A stretch of DNA of 64,000 nucleotides from Nannochloris sp. 'desiccata' (GCA_019044685.2 JAGTXX020000004.1:744001-808000), one strand, 5' to 3'. Counted from the stretch's first letter, positions 31,626 through 42,133 are shown. Made by a program: numbers and translations. The notes: generated by a model not told the origin, from the letters alone.

Positions 31626-34600
31626 ATGGGGCTAACTAATCACTTGATTGAAACGATCACTATGCCATTCATCTGGATGTTCGTTTATATTTTCACCAGC
31701 CTTCCTGGATTGTTTCAAGACCTCATTCTCACAAAATCCCAATTTCTCCGACAACATGTCCTCTCTTCTCTAGGCGATCGCTTGGCTGCCACCCTCGCCA
31801 GCGCAGCTCAGCGTCCACACGATACGTCCATATCTTTTGAAGCCTCGGAGTACTATGTAGACCCAGCATCAGCGCAAATTTTAAAGTTTTCCGCCTTGCA
31901 CGCCGTTTCTAACCAATTTGCAGAGCAAACAGGGGACCCTTTACCTCCAACACAGCTCCTCCCAAGCATGAGCACTGTTCTACTACAAACAGAAGAAGAG
32001 CGTGGCGGGGAACAGTACCTAGAAGCTGTTGCAGCGGCACTGGCAGGCCAAATGCAGGGAGTATTATTACCAGTTGATAGAATTCTACTAGCGTCCTTGC
32101 TAGCAGAGATTTTAGGAGGCTATCCAGAAGACTATATTCCTCTTTTTGCACCATCTCGTAGTACATCTAGTGCTGGTAAAAATGGTTCGAGCAAGAGTGG
32201 GAGGAAGCTTCGATTAGCTTGGGAAGCGCTACAACAAGGGTTAGCCCATCGTCGGACTCCAGTCGTCGTGTATATTCGATCGGTAGATTCATTGTTATGT
32301 TCTTCCTGGGAACGATACGAGGCATTTACAGCTGTCTTTGGCGGTGGTGGTGGTGGTACTAATGGGTTAGATAATCAATTCTCAGATATGCAGTTGAAGT
32401 ATAAAACACGACCACTATCCCTGGTGCCTATAGAGGGCAGTAGCAGTCACGATGAAGTTGGGAGCGGTGTTGGCCCTGTTGTGGTTGTCGGTGGAGCCAT
32501 TCTCGCTGAACGAGGAGCCGGATTACTAGCTGGTAATAGTAGCAGTGGAAATGAATCAGGAAGTCTAGGCAGGCCGGACTCATTTTCTGGTCTCTTTGGG
32601 GGTGGCGGGTATGGCGGTGGCCCTCTAGACAGTGACGAGGCAGCCGTTTCGCCTTCCACAGCTGCAGGAGGGGGTTTTGACGGCGGTGATGAACTCGGCA
32701 GTTTAGCAAGTATCTTATTGGCTCTTAATAGACTTACAGAGGAGCCCCGACCAGATGCTCGAAAGCTACTGGCAGCAGCCTTTCCGACGAGAGTTAATTT
32801 ACAACCTCCGCCACCAGGCTCTGCGGCAGCTAGTAAACATAGAGCTCGTATCCAGAGAGATGTCGAACGGGAAGTAGAGAAAGATAATTATAGTCGAGCA
32901 TCAGCTGTAGCTGCTGCTACGGGCTTAAAGGTGCCTTCACGTGGCTCGGAAATTTACACAGCAGCATCGACAGCCGGCATTGCTGGTGCCATTGGCGGTG
33001 GATCGCTGTCAAAAGAATCCTGGGAGAAGGTTCTTGCGTGGGCAGTAAGCATTGAAACTTTACAACACAAGAAGACTGAGCTTGAATTAAAGGCTACAAT
33101 GCCAACGCCAAGCACTGTCTCCAATGGACATGGCGTTCATCATGCAGAGAAAGAAGGTAGCAAAAATCCCGTGGAAGCAGAAAATGAAAGCAGGGGATTA
33201 CTCCGCCAGAGACTCACCCCACAACCGACCACTACAAGTATGCGACGTGTTTTCTCTGCAGTAAATAATTTTGAAGAGTACTATACAGAAGGAATTACTA
33301 GAGATAGCCTGCTAGGTGTATCCCCACTACCGATGCATTCTCTCTCGCCTCAAGTCTTCCTATCGTCATCGCCCGAGAATAAGCTGAAAAACAAGGAGAA
33401 TAGAAAGCAAAATGTTGCCAATAATGCTGGTGATGGCACGTATTCTTGGTATTATTTCTTTGATTTGGTTGAAAGTGCTGTTCAAAAGATACCAGGAGGG
33501 CAAGTTGTACTACAGACCGTGTTTAGAGTCTACGACAACATGACGAAAGATAGCAGCGTTGAACATAAACTGCGTCAAATTTTTTCTTCTAGGGAAACTG
33601 CTGCAGATAAGCCACCGCCCTATACCCCAGAAATCACCGCTTCTAAATCTGATAATAAAACTGACGGAGACTTCGCCCAACAGTTCCCTGTCTTAACCCT
33701 AAGTGAAGCTTCGGTTCGGTACGGCATCGCCATGCTCTGCCAATCCGGTGGGGGACCACGTGCGACCATCCAACCAGAAAACAGCTACGAAAAACAATTA
33801 TTGGGACAAGTACTTTCCCCAGAAGACCTAGGTGCTGGTAAAGGCAGTGGGTCTTACACCACTCCGGCTGGGTTTTCTCACATCGGAGCGTTAAAGGAAG
33901 CCAAACAAGTGTTACAAGAAACTGTACAGTTGCCTCTACAAAGACCGGATCTATTCCAGCACGGTGCATTAGCGAAACCTCCCTCTGGAGTGCTGCTATT
34001 CGGTCCACCCGGTACGGGAAAGACTTTGTTAGCAAGAGCTACTGCTGCAGAATCCGGCGCTTCCTTCTTAGAACTTTCTTTATCCTCACTTTCTTCCAAA
34101 TATTACGGAGATTCTACGAAACTCGTCCGTGCTGCGTTTACTTTAGCAGAGAAATTGGCTCCGTGTGTGTTATTTGTGGATGAAGTGGATGCTTTGCTCG
34201 GTAGACGATCGAGTACAGGACGGGAACATGAAGCAACACGAGAACTTAAAAATGAATTCATGTCTCGTTGGGACAGTATTCGTACTACTGCTAGTAATCG
34301 TACTACTGCTGGTACGGGATGGGTTATGGTTCTGGGAGCGACAAATAGACCGTTTGATCTTGATGAAGCCGTGCTAAGAAGATTTTCGGTTCGAGTGGCG
34401 GTTGAGTTGCCAAATAAAAATTCAAGAAGAGATATCTTGAATGTGATACTCGAAGGTCAACCCAAGGAAGAAAGCGTTGACGTGGAGAAGATTGCAGAAG
34501 AGACGGAGGGTTTCAGTGGAGCGGATTTAAGACAGTTGTGTGTGGCTGCTGCTATGAGACCCATTAGGGAGCTCGTTGGGGGGGAGACAGACACCACAAC

Positions 34601-35012
34601 AGTCTCAATGGCGGTAGCAGCAAAGAACGAAGAAAGTACTGATGCCCTAAACAGCGCTTTGACAACCCCTCTCAATTCTCAACCTATTACAGATACGAGT
34701 TCAATTCTTCCTCTATCATCTCCGCAATTAGTCTCGGCTTTTGCTGATGCCACAAACCTCGCTCAAGGCGTTGCTGGAGGCAGCTTTTTGGCAAGTCCCG
34801 CTGCTGGTGTTGGTGGCGATGCATCTTCTCAACGACCTCGTCCAGTGAACCAAGCTGATTTCTCTGCTGCCAGGCGTGATGTGGGTCCTACTGTTGATTT
34901 GGATTCTTCAGTGATTCAAGAGTTGAAAGAATGGGATAGAAAGTTTGGTAGTATTGGTGGAGAGAGGAGGAGAGCGGGTGGCAGGGACACGAGATTACTG
35001 TATTACACGTAG
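31626..35012 (+). CDS. Membrane-anchored AAA ATPase (meiotic/Msp1-like clade)
   Basis: An intronless 1128-residue protein. The N-terminus holds one hydrophobic segment ('MPFIWMFVYIFTSLPGLF') that could anchor it in an organelle membrane. The next 700 residues contain a folded-looking region (to about 260) and Gly/Ser-rich linkers. A single AAA module follows: Walker A 'GPPGTGKT' at residues 793-800, the pore-loop region 'SLSSKYYGDSTKLV', Walker B 'CVLFVDEVDALLG', the sensor 'VLGATNRPFDLDEAVLRRF' and 'EGFSGADLRQLC'. This set is typical of the Msp1/ATAD1-katanin-spastin clade. The substrate is unknown. Extraction of mislocalised membrane proteins would be an analogy, not evidence. Confidence 0.85.
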   Translation: MGLTNHLIETITMPFIWMFVYIFTSLPGLFQDLILTKSQFLRQHVLSSLGDRLAATLASAAQRPHDTSISFEASEYYVDPASAQILKFSALHAVSNQFAEQTGDPLPPTQLLPSMSTVLLQTEEERGGEQYLEAVAAALAGQMQGVLLPVDRILLASLLAEILGGYPEDYIPLFAPSRSTSSAGKNGSSKSGRKLRLAWEALQQGLAHRRTPVVVYIRSVDSLLCSSWERYEAFTAVFGGGGGGTNGLDNQFSDMQLKYKTRPLSLVPIEGSSSHDEVGSGVGPVVVVGGAILAERGAGLLAGNSSSGNESGSLGRPDSFSGLFGGGGYGGGPLDSDEAAVSPSTAAGGGFDGGDELGSLASILLALNRLTEEPRPDARKLLAAAFPTRVNLQPPPPGSAAASKHRARIQRDVEREVEKDNYSRASAVAAATGLKVPSRGSEIYTAASTAGIAGAIGGGSLSKESWEKVLAWAVSIETLQHKKTELELKATMPTPSTVSNGHGVHHAEKEGSKNPVEAENESRGLLRQRLTPQPTTTSMRRVFSAVNNFEEYYTEGITRDSLLGVSPLPMHSLSPQVFLSSSPENKLKNKENRKQNVANNAGDGTYSWYYFFDLVESAVQKIPGGQVVLQTVFRVYDNMTKDSSVEHKLRQIFSSRETAADKPPPYTPEITASKSDNKTDGDFAQQFPVLTLSEASVRYGIAMLCQSGGGPRATIQPENSYEKQLLGQVLSPEDLGAGKGSGSYTTPAGFSHIGALKEAKQVLQETVQLPLQRPDLFQHGALAKPPSGVLLFGPPGTGKTLLARATAAESGASFLELSLSSLSSKYYGDSTKLVRAAFTLAEKLAPCVLFVDEVDALLGRRSSTGREHEATRELKNEFMSRWDSIRTTASNRTTAGTGWVMVLGATNRPFDLDEAVLRRFSVRVAVELPNKNSRRDILNVILEGQPKEESVDVEKIAEETEGFSGADLRQLCVAAAMRPIRELVGGETDTTTVSMAVAAKNEESTDALNSALTTPLNSQPITDTSSILPLSSPQLVSAFADATNLAQGVAGGSFLASPAAGVGGDASSQRPRPVNQADFSAARRDVGPTVDLDSSVIQELKEWDRKFGSIGGERRRAGGRDTRLLYYT

Positions 35013-35162
35013 GAAAGGCAAACATTGAATTTGTTTGATCTTAAATTCGTTTAGATTTATGCATATAGACATGTTATTTCATACAGAATGAACAGAGCAC
35101 ATACAGATAGAAATTTGAGAAACGAGCCGAGGCTCAATGCAAAAGAAAGAAAGAAAGGGTTT

Positions 35163-35563
35163 CTATTGCTGTCGTAGCGGTGCTGGTGGTGGTTCATTAA
35201 CACAATCTGGCGCTGGAGCCGTCCTAGGGAGATGATTACGATCGTATAATAAGCTATTTGCTACATGCTCGTGTTCATCTTCTTCATGATTTTTTCGCGA
35301 TGCGTATTCACTCCACCACCTATGAAATTTTGGGGAGAAAGTAATAATGTTGGGCATGTCGGGGCAGAAAGTGAAGAATGACATCGAGTTGAGTGAAAAT
35401 GGCGAAAGAGCAACGACAGACGAATATATTACCTTTTCAATGATTTTTCATATTCCGCTTTCTTATCCCCTACGTCACCGTATATAGCTTTAAGGACTTG
35501 TTCACTGCATTGAGATTTTGGAGCATCCACGTCACCCTGAGGAGTAGTAGCGACAGGCTGCAT
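35163..35563 (-). CDS. Small conserved-looking protein, unknown
   Basis: A 95-residue protein from two exons, 35563-35433 and 35319-35163, joined AG|G to give 'YEKSLKRWWSEYASRKNHEED'. The N-terminus is polar with 'KSQCSEQVLKAIYGDVGDKK'. The centre has a Trp-Trp pair in a charged helix, and the tail is Pro-rich (APAPDCVNEPPPAP). No signal peptide or membrane span is visible. I do not recognise the family. The good splice borders and distinct composition argue that it is real. Confidence 0.6.
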
Positions 35564-36234
35564 TTCGTTTGGGGCTGGGTTGGATCTGATAAATTTATTC
35601 TAAACTTTGAATTGGACTACGAGGGCGAAGGGTCTGTATTTCAACTGTGTAAAGGACTTTATTATTATCATTCTTCCTTTCCTCGTTGCCGCTGTTGCCA
35701 TACTGTGTCAGGCTTTGTCCCGCTAAGTAGTTAGCAAAGTTGAGGCTTCTTGAAGCTAACATCTAGAGCGCTCAAAGTCCAGTTGAATATTCTGTGCTTT
35801 GAAAGAAAGTTTCTTTCACATACTGATCTGAATCAGCTTGAAAAACAGATAGCGGTGTAAAGCGGTGGCGTCTCCAGTTGCTTTCTAGTTTCCATTTTCT
35901 ACCCTAACCCCTCGCAATGATCATCGACACCAGTCTGTCGTAATGCACAAATGATTTGATTAATGTATTCTTGAAATATAGTTCCTCAAAATAGGGCTCC
36001 CACGGCCCACCCAAGGCCACCCCATTTTTTCTTTTTGCTCTCGGCCGGCAGGGCGCTAGGAGAGATTCTGTAGCTATAAGTAGCTCATGGCCTTCCACCA
36101 AGCCACATTCTTAGCATAATTTTATATAATGAAATATGGCATCACCGTGCAATGCAATATTGTGTATTCTGCCGAACTGGGGCGCACCATGATCATCTAA
36201 CAAATTCCGATCTCATCTTTTTAAATTGAGTGGA
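35564..36234. promoter_or_regulatory. Divergent region upstream of the J-protein gene
   Basis: 671 bases between divergent starts at 35563 (minus) and 36235 (plus). It contains short frames on both strands without family resemblance. No repeat or RNA gene is seen. Confidence 0.4.
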
Positions 36235-37038
36235 ATGGATTATTATTCGCTTCTGGGCGTCTCTGAGGAGGCCTCTACCTCAGAGATCAAACGCGCATTC
36301 CGCAAAAAGGCGTTTGATCACCACCCAGATGCGTAAGTTCTCAATCTTTTAAACATATTATTTCCCTCGCCCTCTCTCACCTACGACCACCGTTCTTAAC
36401 CAACCTTCAAATTTCTTTTATATTGCAGAACCAAGAACACTGGACCAGAATCCAAAGAGCATTTCCAAAAGATTTTACAAGCGTACGAAACGCTACGAGA
36501 TCCCGTAAAACGCACCCAGTACGATGCTCTTAAACATACGCACTTTGAAGATCCTTTCGGAGGAGCAGCTAGCAGCAGTGAGGCTACGCCGTACGGCCCC
36601 TGGAGCGCTCGTCCTGGCCACAACCCTACAATGGATGAATGGGAACGCCAATTCGAGGAATGGATTAAGAAAATGAATAACCAGTATGGTGAATACGCAG
36701 CTGACACTGAAAAAATAAGGAAAGAAAGAGCGAATGCTGAGCGGAGAAATAGAGCTGCAGCGTGGGAAAGAGAAAAAATGGAAGCATTTGATGTAAAAAA
36801 TCGGTCTACGAGGCTACGAAGACGTGCAGAAACTGCAAAATATGTGAGGCATGCGACGATTTTACGCACATTTTGGCAGGGAAGATCGGTGGTGACGTGG
36901 CAAGATGCAGCGGTGGGTGCTGTTTTCTTGTTTGTTGGTGTTGGTGTTGCCTACCATTGGAAAACTAGAATTTTAGCTGATAATGCTGGTGATAACGATA
37001 GCAAGCTAACTGGTAGTACCACTATTAACAATTCTTAA
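36235..37038 (+). CDS. DnaJ (J-domain) protein with C-terminal membrane helix
   Basis: Hsp70 co-chaperone of about 235 residues. Exon 1 (36235-36332) encodes '[20 protein letters not shown]' with the catalytic HPD at residues 30-32. Exon 2 (36429-37038) completes the J domain with '[18 protein letters not shown]'. A charged linker with '[15 protein letters not shown]' follows. A hydrophobic helix '[18 protein letters not shown]' lies near residues 205-222, leaving a short polar tail. No zinc-finger or client-binding domain is present, so this is a type III J-protein, probably anchored in a membrane facing an Hsp70. Confidence 0.88.
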
Positions 37039-37067
37039 ATTTTATTTTTCATTTTTCAATTTTTCAT

Positions 37068-37072
37068 TGTAA
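37068..37072 (+). promoter_or_regulatory. TGTAA poly(A) signal of the J-protein gene
   Basis: TGTAA 30 bases past the stop codon at 37038, the expected place for the chlorophyte poly(A) signal. Confidence 0.55.
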
Positions 37073-37292
37073 TTTTTCATTCTTCTCGGCTTCTTTTGGC
37101 TCTCCAGCTGTGCTGTGGCTACCATGTATATTGCAGTGTCGTACTGTTCTACTATCTAATTAACGCATTGCCATTATTTCATTTTACATAAACTAAATAC
37201 TACCTGTAATCCTTTGAAATAAAGTAAAAAATAGTTGCACCAAAATGCCAACATGGAACAGCACTGCCATTAACCGAACGTTCCCATATTCT

Positions 37293-38656
37293 TTAAGCTA
37301 CAGTCAATATTTCAACTCCATTGTCAGTAATTAACAACGTATGCTCCTGCTGTGCACTCAAACTCCCATCAGTCGTCACAGCAGTCCATCCATCTTTCCA
37401 AAACTTCTCTTTTGCGCTCCCAATACACAACATGGGCTCTATAGTGAAGGTCATCCCGGGAACCATCACGCCAGGCTCGTTGTTTCTGGTATGTACTACA
37501 TGAGGGGAGCAGTGAAATACCGTACCAACACCATGCCCAATAAACGATTTTGATAAGTTGAGTTTATAAGAATCTGCGACGTTCTGGATAGCGTGGCCGA
37601 TTCCTTTCAAGGGGGCGCCGGGGCCACAGGCATTGATCCCTGCCATCAACGCTTCAGTGGTTGCTTTGCAGAGACGGGCTGCTTCTGGGGAGACTTGGCC
37701 TACGTGAAACATTCTGGATGTATCACCATGGTAACCCTATAGAGTAAGAGAGAGAAAAGAGAAAATTAATGAGAGGAGTACCTCGCCGCCAGAACTTTTT
37801 TCTTCATTTCCACCTCGAAAACATTCAAAGACAACCAAGAGACAACTCAAAGAACAATATCAAACAACTCCAAATTTGCTCAAACTTACATTTAAAAATA
37901 CGGTGACATCAATATTAATAATGTCCCCTTCTTGTAACTGTCTATCATCTGGTATCCCATGACAAATACACTCATTCACACTTGTACAAACACTTTTGGG
38001 AAACTTCCCATAATTAAGTGGAGAAGGATAGGCACCAGCTTCAATAATCATCTTGTGTACTGCTTGATCAATGGCATCGGTTGTTACACCAGGCTTGACT
38101 AGGGTGCCTGCGTAGTCGAGGACTTGTGCAGCAAGCTTGCAGGCGGCTTTCATTTTTGAGACTTCTTCAGGAGTTTTGTGGATTTGGAGGTTAGAATCCC
38201 ATTCTGGAAGGGCGCCTGTGTCTGCGTAAGGTGGGCGTGGGATGTGGGGAGGGACTTCACCGCCTGGGGTGACTAGGCCAGGGCGTAAGAGGGATCTTGA
38301 AGAAGCAGAGGAGGCGTTGTCGCTGAATAAGGAGAGAGAAGGAGAGAGGGCGGGGGTAATAAGAAATAAGTTTCTATGTAGATAAATGAAAGTCCGGAGA
38401 TCTATATAGCTCGGCTATGCAGGATGGACGGAATATACGTATGTACCAAGATATAGTGAATGGGTTCTCTACCATCTTACCCTTTGTTTTTCATATTTAT
38501 GAGTTCAGAGAGGCCACGACGTCCCTGGGCGATAATCTCTAATCGACGGGCAGCAGGCCTGGTGTGCACCGCTGGGGTGAAAAAGTTGGCAGAGCGGAAC
38601 ATGGGGGATATTCTAAGAAACATATCTGCAGTTGCAAAGTGAGTTTGCAAGCGCAT
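37293..38656 (-). CDS. Type I methionine aminopeptidase, organellar
   Basis: Removes N-terminal Met from organelle-made proteins. Exons: 38656-38481, 38322-37890 and 37736-37293; about 350 residues. Exon 1 looks like a transit peptide ('MFLRISPMFRSANFF', 'RPAARRLEII'). Exon 2 begins the mature enzyme ('RPGLVTPGGEVPPHIPRPPY') and contains 'FPKSVCTSVNECICHGIPD' and 'INIDVTVFLN'. Exon 3 continues 'GYHGDTSRMFHVG', giving the metal-binding Asp residues, then 'GHGVGTVFHCSPHVVH', 'FTIEPMLCIG' and 'QQEHTLLIT' with the His and Glu ligands. The core is certain. Exon 1 overlaps an open antisense frame, so the exact N-terminus is less sure. Confidence 0.9.
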
Positions 38657-38714
38657 TGCCGAGTGCCTCGTGATATGTGATTTCAATTCAAAGTTTAAAT
38701 TATATAGCTTCGGA

Positions 38715-39069
38715 ATGAATCGATGTGGCGATGCGGCTGACGTAATGCATAGATATGGCAGATTTGATCACTTAAAATAAAGAGAATTTTGATGGTGATA
38801 AAATGGAATTTCTGTGATAAAGCGGCTAGCTGTGGGTTTTCCCGACACCTTCTTCTCCCTTTGAAATTTCTCTTAATTCGCACATAGCAATTGTTTTGAC
38901 ACATCAAGAACGTATTGGACATTTCGCAGATGCAGAGAAACGTGCGTTAAGGGATTTTAATAGACACATTATTCAAGTGATCAACAAAAATTGTTTAGTG
39001 CAACCTTTAGGTAAAACTACCAACCATCGTGGCGCATTGCGTGTACAGTACACTGCCACGGCATCATAA
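38715..39069 (+). CDS. Small upstream cistron overlapping the PhzF start codon
   Basis: A terminal exon, open from 38830 to the TAA at 39067-39069, encodes 'FPTPSSPFEISLNSHIAIVL' and 'DAEKRALRDFNRHIIQVINK', ending 'RVQYTATAS'. It reads like real protein with balanced composition. A preceding mini-exon 38715-38741 (MNRCGDAAD, donor GTAATG) joins in phase through the acceptor at 38829, giving 88 residues. Alternatives are an acceptor at 38887 or a first exon at 38501-38639. The stop TAA shares its last base with the ATG of the PhzF-like gene (TAATG). No family is recognised. Confidence 0.4.
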
Positions 39070-40160
39070 TGAAGGTCACCATACCCATCTACCAGGTAAC
39101 GTGACTGCACTGTACTATTTTCCCATTAAATAAATTCTCTGCTCCAGTGCCACCGTTTACCGCTCACCTCCTCTTCTTTAATTTATTTACCACAACGCAG
39201 GTTGACGCCTTTGCTAATAAAACGTTTGAAGGAAATCCGGCTGCAGTATGTTTTCTCTCATCTACTCTCCGTGAACTACCTGACGAGGTCCTTCAGGCAA
39301 TTGCTGCTGAAAATAATCTATCAGAGACCGCCTTTGTTCAACCGCTTCCCCGGCCAGAACCTCGCTCTGAAAATAGCCCTGACAATGAGTTTAAATGCAG
39401 CAATAGATTTAAGCTACGATGGTTTACACCTGAAATCGAAGTTCCGTTATGTGGCCATGCCACACTAGCCTCCGCAGCGGCACTATTTGAGTGTGCTGGC
39501 AACACTGCTGAGACAGTTTTTTTTGAAACACTCAGTGGGGAGCTTGCTGTTGAACGTGTCGCTGAGCAAGGTAATGGTACCGACAGTCTAAAGCTTGCAA
39601 TGAATCTTCCACTGCTTCAGCCTGTACCAGCAGAATCTATCTCTCGAGATTTTTTAAAAGACTCGCCCTTGGTTGCTGCTGCCCTCGGAAAGTCGAGTTT
39701 GTATATTATTGATAATGGGTTGATAGAAGAGATCGTGTACGATCCATCCCTGCGGTATTTGGTTATTGTGCTTGATGGGTTGATGACTCAAACGCATATT
39801 GAAAATGTGAAACCGGATGTTAAAGCCATGCACACAGCTCATACTGAGGGAAAGCTGGTCGGCATCATACTAACAGGTGCTGCTGCTACCCCTAATTCCA
39901 ATTCTACTATTCAGCATCATTTTTATTCTAGATTCTTTGGCCCATGGGCTGGAATTGATGAAGATCCAGTCACAGGGAGTGCGCACAGTGTTTTAGGTCC
40001 ATACTGGGCAGATAGATTAGGTAGAACGGAGCTCAAGGCACGGCAATGCTCAAAACGCGGCGGGGAGTTGGATGTTACTGTCGAGAGAAAAGCAGGGAGA
40101 GTGGTGGTGTCTGGTGGGGCAGTGGTCGTTATTCGTGGTGAACTGTTACTTGATGTATGA
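39069..40160 (+). CDS. PhzF-family isomerase/epimerase
   Basis: Member of the phenazine-biosynthesis PhzF family, which shares the diaminopimelate epimerase fold; the eukaryotic substrate is usually unknown. Exon 1 (39069-39095) encodes 'MKVTIPIYQ' and exon 2 (39201-40160) continues 'VDAFANKTFEGNPAAVC', the classical start. The catalytic Glu is in 'NNLSETAFV'. Other family motifs are 'PLCGHATLASA' and, near the C-terminus, 'DPVTGSAHSVLGPYWADRLG' with 'ARQCSKRGGELDV'. The total of about 328 residues is slightly longer than the usual 280-300. The start codon overlaps the stop of a small upstream frame. Confidence 0.92.
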
Positions 40161-40165
40161 TTTTA

Positions 40166-40170
40166 TGTAA
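40166..40170 (+). promoter_or_regulatory. TGTAA poly(A) signal of the PhzF gene
   Basis: TGTAA lies six bases after the PhzF stop codon (40160), consistent with a very short chlorophyte 3' UTR. Confidence 0.55.
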
Positions 40171-40616
40171 TTCCGTAAATTATAGAAGGCGATATAGTGG
40201 GTAGAGAGCACAGTTGATTTTCAGCCAGGAGTCTTCCTACACAGTACATTATTATTCTGAGGTCTGTACCTTAAAGTTTCCATCTTTCTCCAGAAATATT
40301 TGATACAAACATATTCATGCTATTTTGAGTCCTCAGAAGCTCTCTTTGGTAACGCAGACCACGTTTCCGCTGTCCCATCTGCTTGTCTTGCATCTTGGAA
40401 TCACAGATGACCTAGGGCAACGCAAAATCCGCTGCACGCTACGAAATGCCACAGTGTAGCCATTTAATGCTTTGATTTTGGTTTAGAAGGGCATCAACAT
40501 GTCTTTATAATCTAATAATCCCCTTTTCTATCATTTATTTGCGGAAAGTGCTTGCCCCCAAATCGTGCAGCCGCAAACTAGGAGCAAACGAACAGATTTT
40601 AGAAGAAGAAGGCAAC
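40171..40616. other. Gap between PhzF and the zinc-module/GIY-YIG gene
   Basis: 446 bases with no gene visible. An open stretch from 40539 continues in frame into the next gene but has no ATG before 40617. Confidence 0.4.
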
Positions 40617-42133
40617 ATGTCTATATGCAGGGCATATAAAGTCAATGGCAAACCCTGCACGCATGCTGCAAAGGACAACGGCTATTGTGGCGTGCACAAA
40701 AACGCTGCAGCCCGGCGCGATGAGAGTCCACCGGTGGGACGTCCGGTACGTACCGGTACCCCCACGCCATCACCTATGTCTGTACCTTTACACAAAGAGG
40801 CTGCAGCATTGATAAATACCTATGACACAACTGAAATATGCAAGGCTATCGTCAAAAAGACTGGCAAACCCTGCACGCATGCTGCAAAGGACAACGGCTA
40901 TTGTGGCGTGCATAAAAACGCTGCAGCCCGGCGCGATGAGAGTCCGCCCCCAACGCCATCACCTATGTCTGTACCTTTACACAAAGAGGCTGCAGCATTG
41001 ATAAATACCTATGACACATCTGAAATATGCAAGGCTATCGTCAAAAAGACTGGCAAACCCTGCACGCATGCTGCGAAGGGGAATGGCTACTGCGGCAATC
41101 ACAAAAATCTTGCAGCTGGCAATCAAGCTAGCGTGGCATTGGCACCTTCAACTCCACCCCCTAGTGCCAGGCTTGATACTGACACTGCAGGGAAGGGGTT
41201 TGGAATTTTGGGTCTCTTCGGTAAAGGAAAGAAGGCTGAAAATAAAACCAAGGCCACAGGGAGGCGTGGTGCCATGGCAGAGGTGCTTAAAATATGCAAA
41301 ACAGAGGAAATAGAAGATCCACACGGGTATATCGAAGCCCCTTGTATAATATTTTAGATTAATTGATTTAAAAATGCATTAAATATACTTATCGTACCAA
41401 ATTGTGTCCCTTTTCATTATTGTTTTAAAGGTGTTGTGGCGTTATTATCGGCTCCGGAGTTCAGTGCCCTAAGGAAGCTACCTGTTGGTTGGTTAAAGGA
41501 AAGATTGGATTCTGCGACTACAAATTACATAAGCCTGGGCAGGGCGTGCTTCTTTCCATGCAGGCTTACATTATAAAGAATGAGGACACAATCCCGCTCC
41601 GGGTTGAAGACCCAACAAAGACGATGGAACAGGTAATAAAAGATGAGACACTTAATGCACTAAGGGAAAAGATTTCAAAGGCTATAAATGACAACCGTGG
41701 TTGGCTTCGACAGAATATTAATTTTGCGCCGGATAGAGGCTACTTATATTGCTATAGAAACAAAGCAGACGGCATCCCTGCTTCTAAAGGGCTCACCCAG
41801 CGCCCTATAAAGTGCGGCAAAGCACAAGAAAGTAATTGGCCTGCCCGCTTTAACACACAGAGAACCCATTATAACGATAAAGGAGATGAGGTTGAGTACT
41901 TGGGAAGTATTAGAGTGCCTTTTATAACCCAGGTAGACACTTATGTCAAACACCGCTTGGAGTATTGGAAGCTTCCTAGCAGAGCCGTTGAAGGAGGTAC
42001 CGAGTGGTACTATATTTCTCTTCAGAAAGTGGAAGGTATTTGGAAGGAGGCTAGGAAGTCTGCACTTGAAGAAGGTCGAAAGTATGGCTTAACCGATCAG
42101 GCTTGGTACTTTGAAGAAGCGGCAATGCCATAG
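40617..42133 (+). CDS. Repeat zinc-module protein with T5orf172/MUG113-like GIY-YIG domain
   Basis: About 470 residues from two exons, 40617-41326 and 41431-42133. The donor GG|GTATAT and the acceptor AAAG| restore the frame and join 'EEIEDPHG' to 'CCGVIIGSGVQCPKEATC'. Three near-identical modules with spacing C-x9-C-x9-C-x2-H ('CKAIVKKTGKPCTHAAKDNG' then 'YCGVHK') lie near residues 4-30, 75-100 and 138-163. A fourth, divergent Cys/His module straddles the splice site. The C-terminal half has 'GYLYCYRNK', 'RPIKCGKA', 'WPARFNTQ' and 'GGTEWYYI', in the order of the GIY, YIG, Arg and Glu motifs of T5orf172-type GIY-YIG folds. Such C...C...C..H modules are known to me mainly from giant viruses and fungi. 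Nuclease activity is an inference, because the motifs are degenerate. Confidence 0.65.
40647..41051 (+). repeat. Tandem coding repeat, units of 216 and 189 bases
   Basis: Unit 1 (40647-40862) and unit 2 (40863-41051) are almost identical at DNA level. Unit 1 has 27 extra bases around 40736-40762. A third, partial copy begins at 41052 and diverges after about 20 bases. Each unit encodes one zinc module plus the linker 'MSPVPLHKEAAAL'-type segment (SPMSVPLHKEAAALINTYDT). Confidence 0.9.

Noticed and set aside
36396..36869. 157-codon minus-strand frame
   Set aside because: Antisense shadow of the J-domain gene; its hydrophobic character comes from the complement of charged helices.
39147..39200. 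PhzF start at the ATG-like codon near 39147
   Set aside because: That stretch is intronic; the spliced start at 39069 gives the family N-terminus 'VDAFANKTFEGNPAAV' directly.
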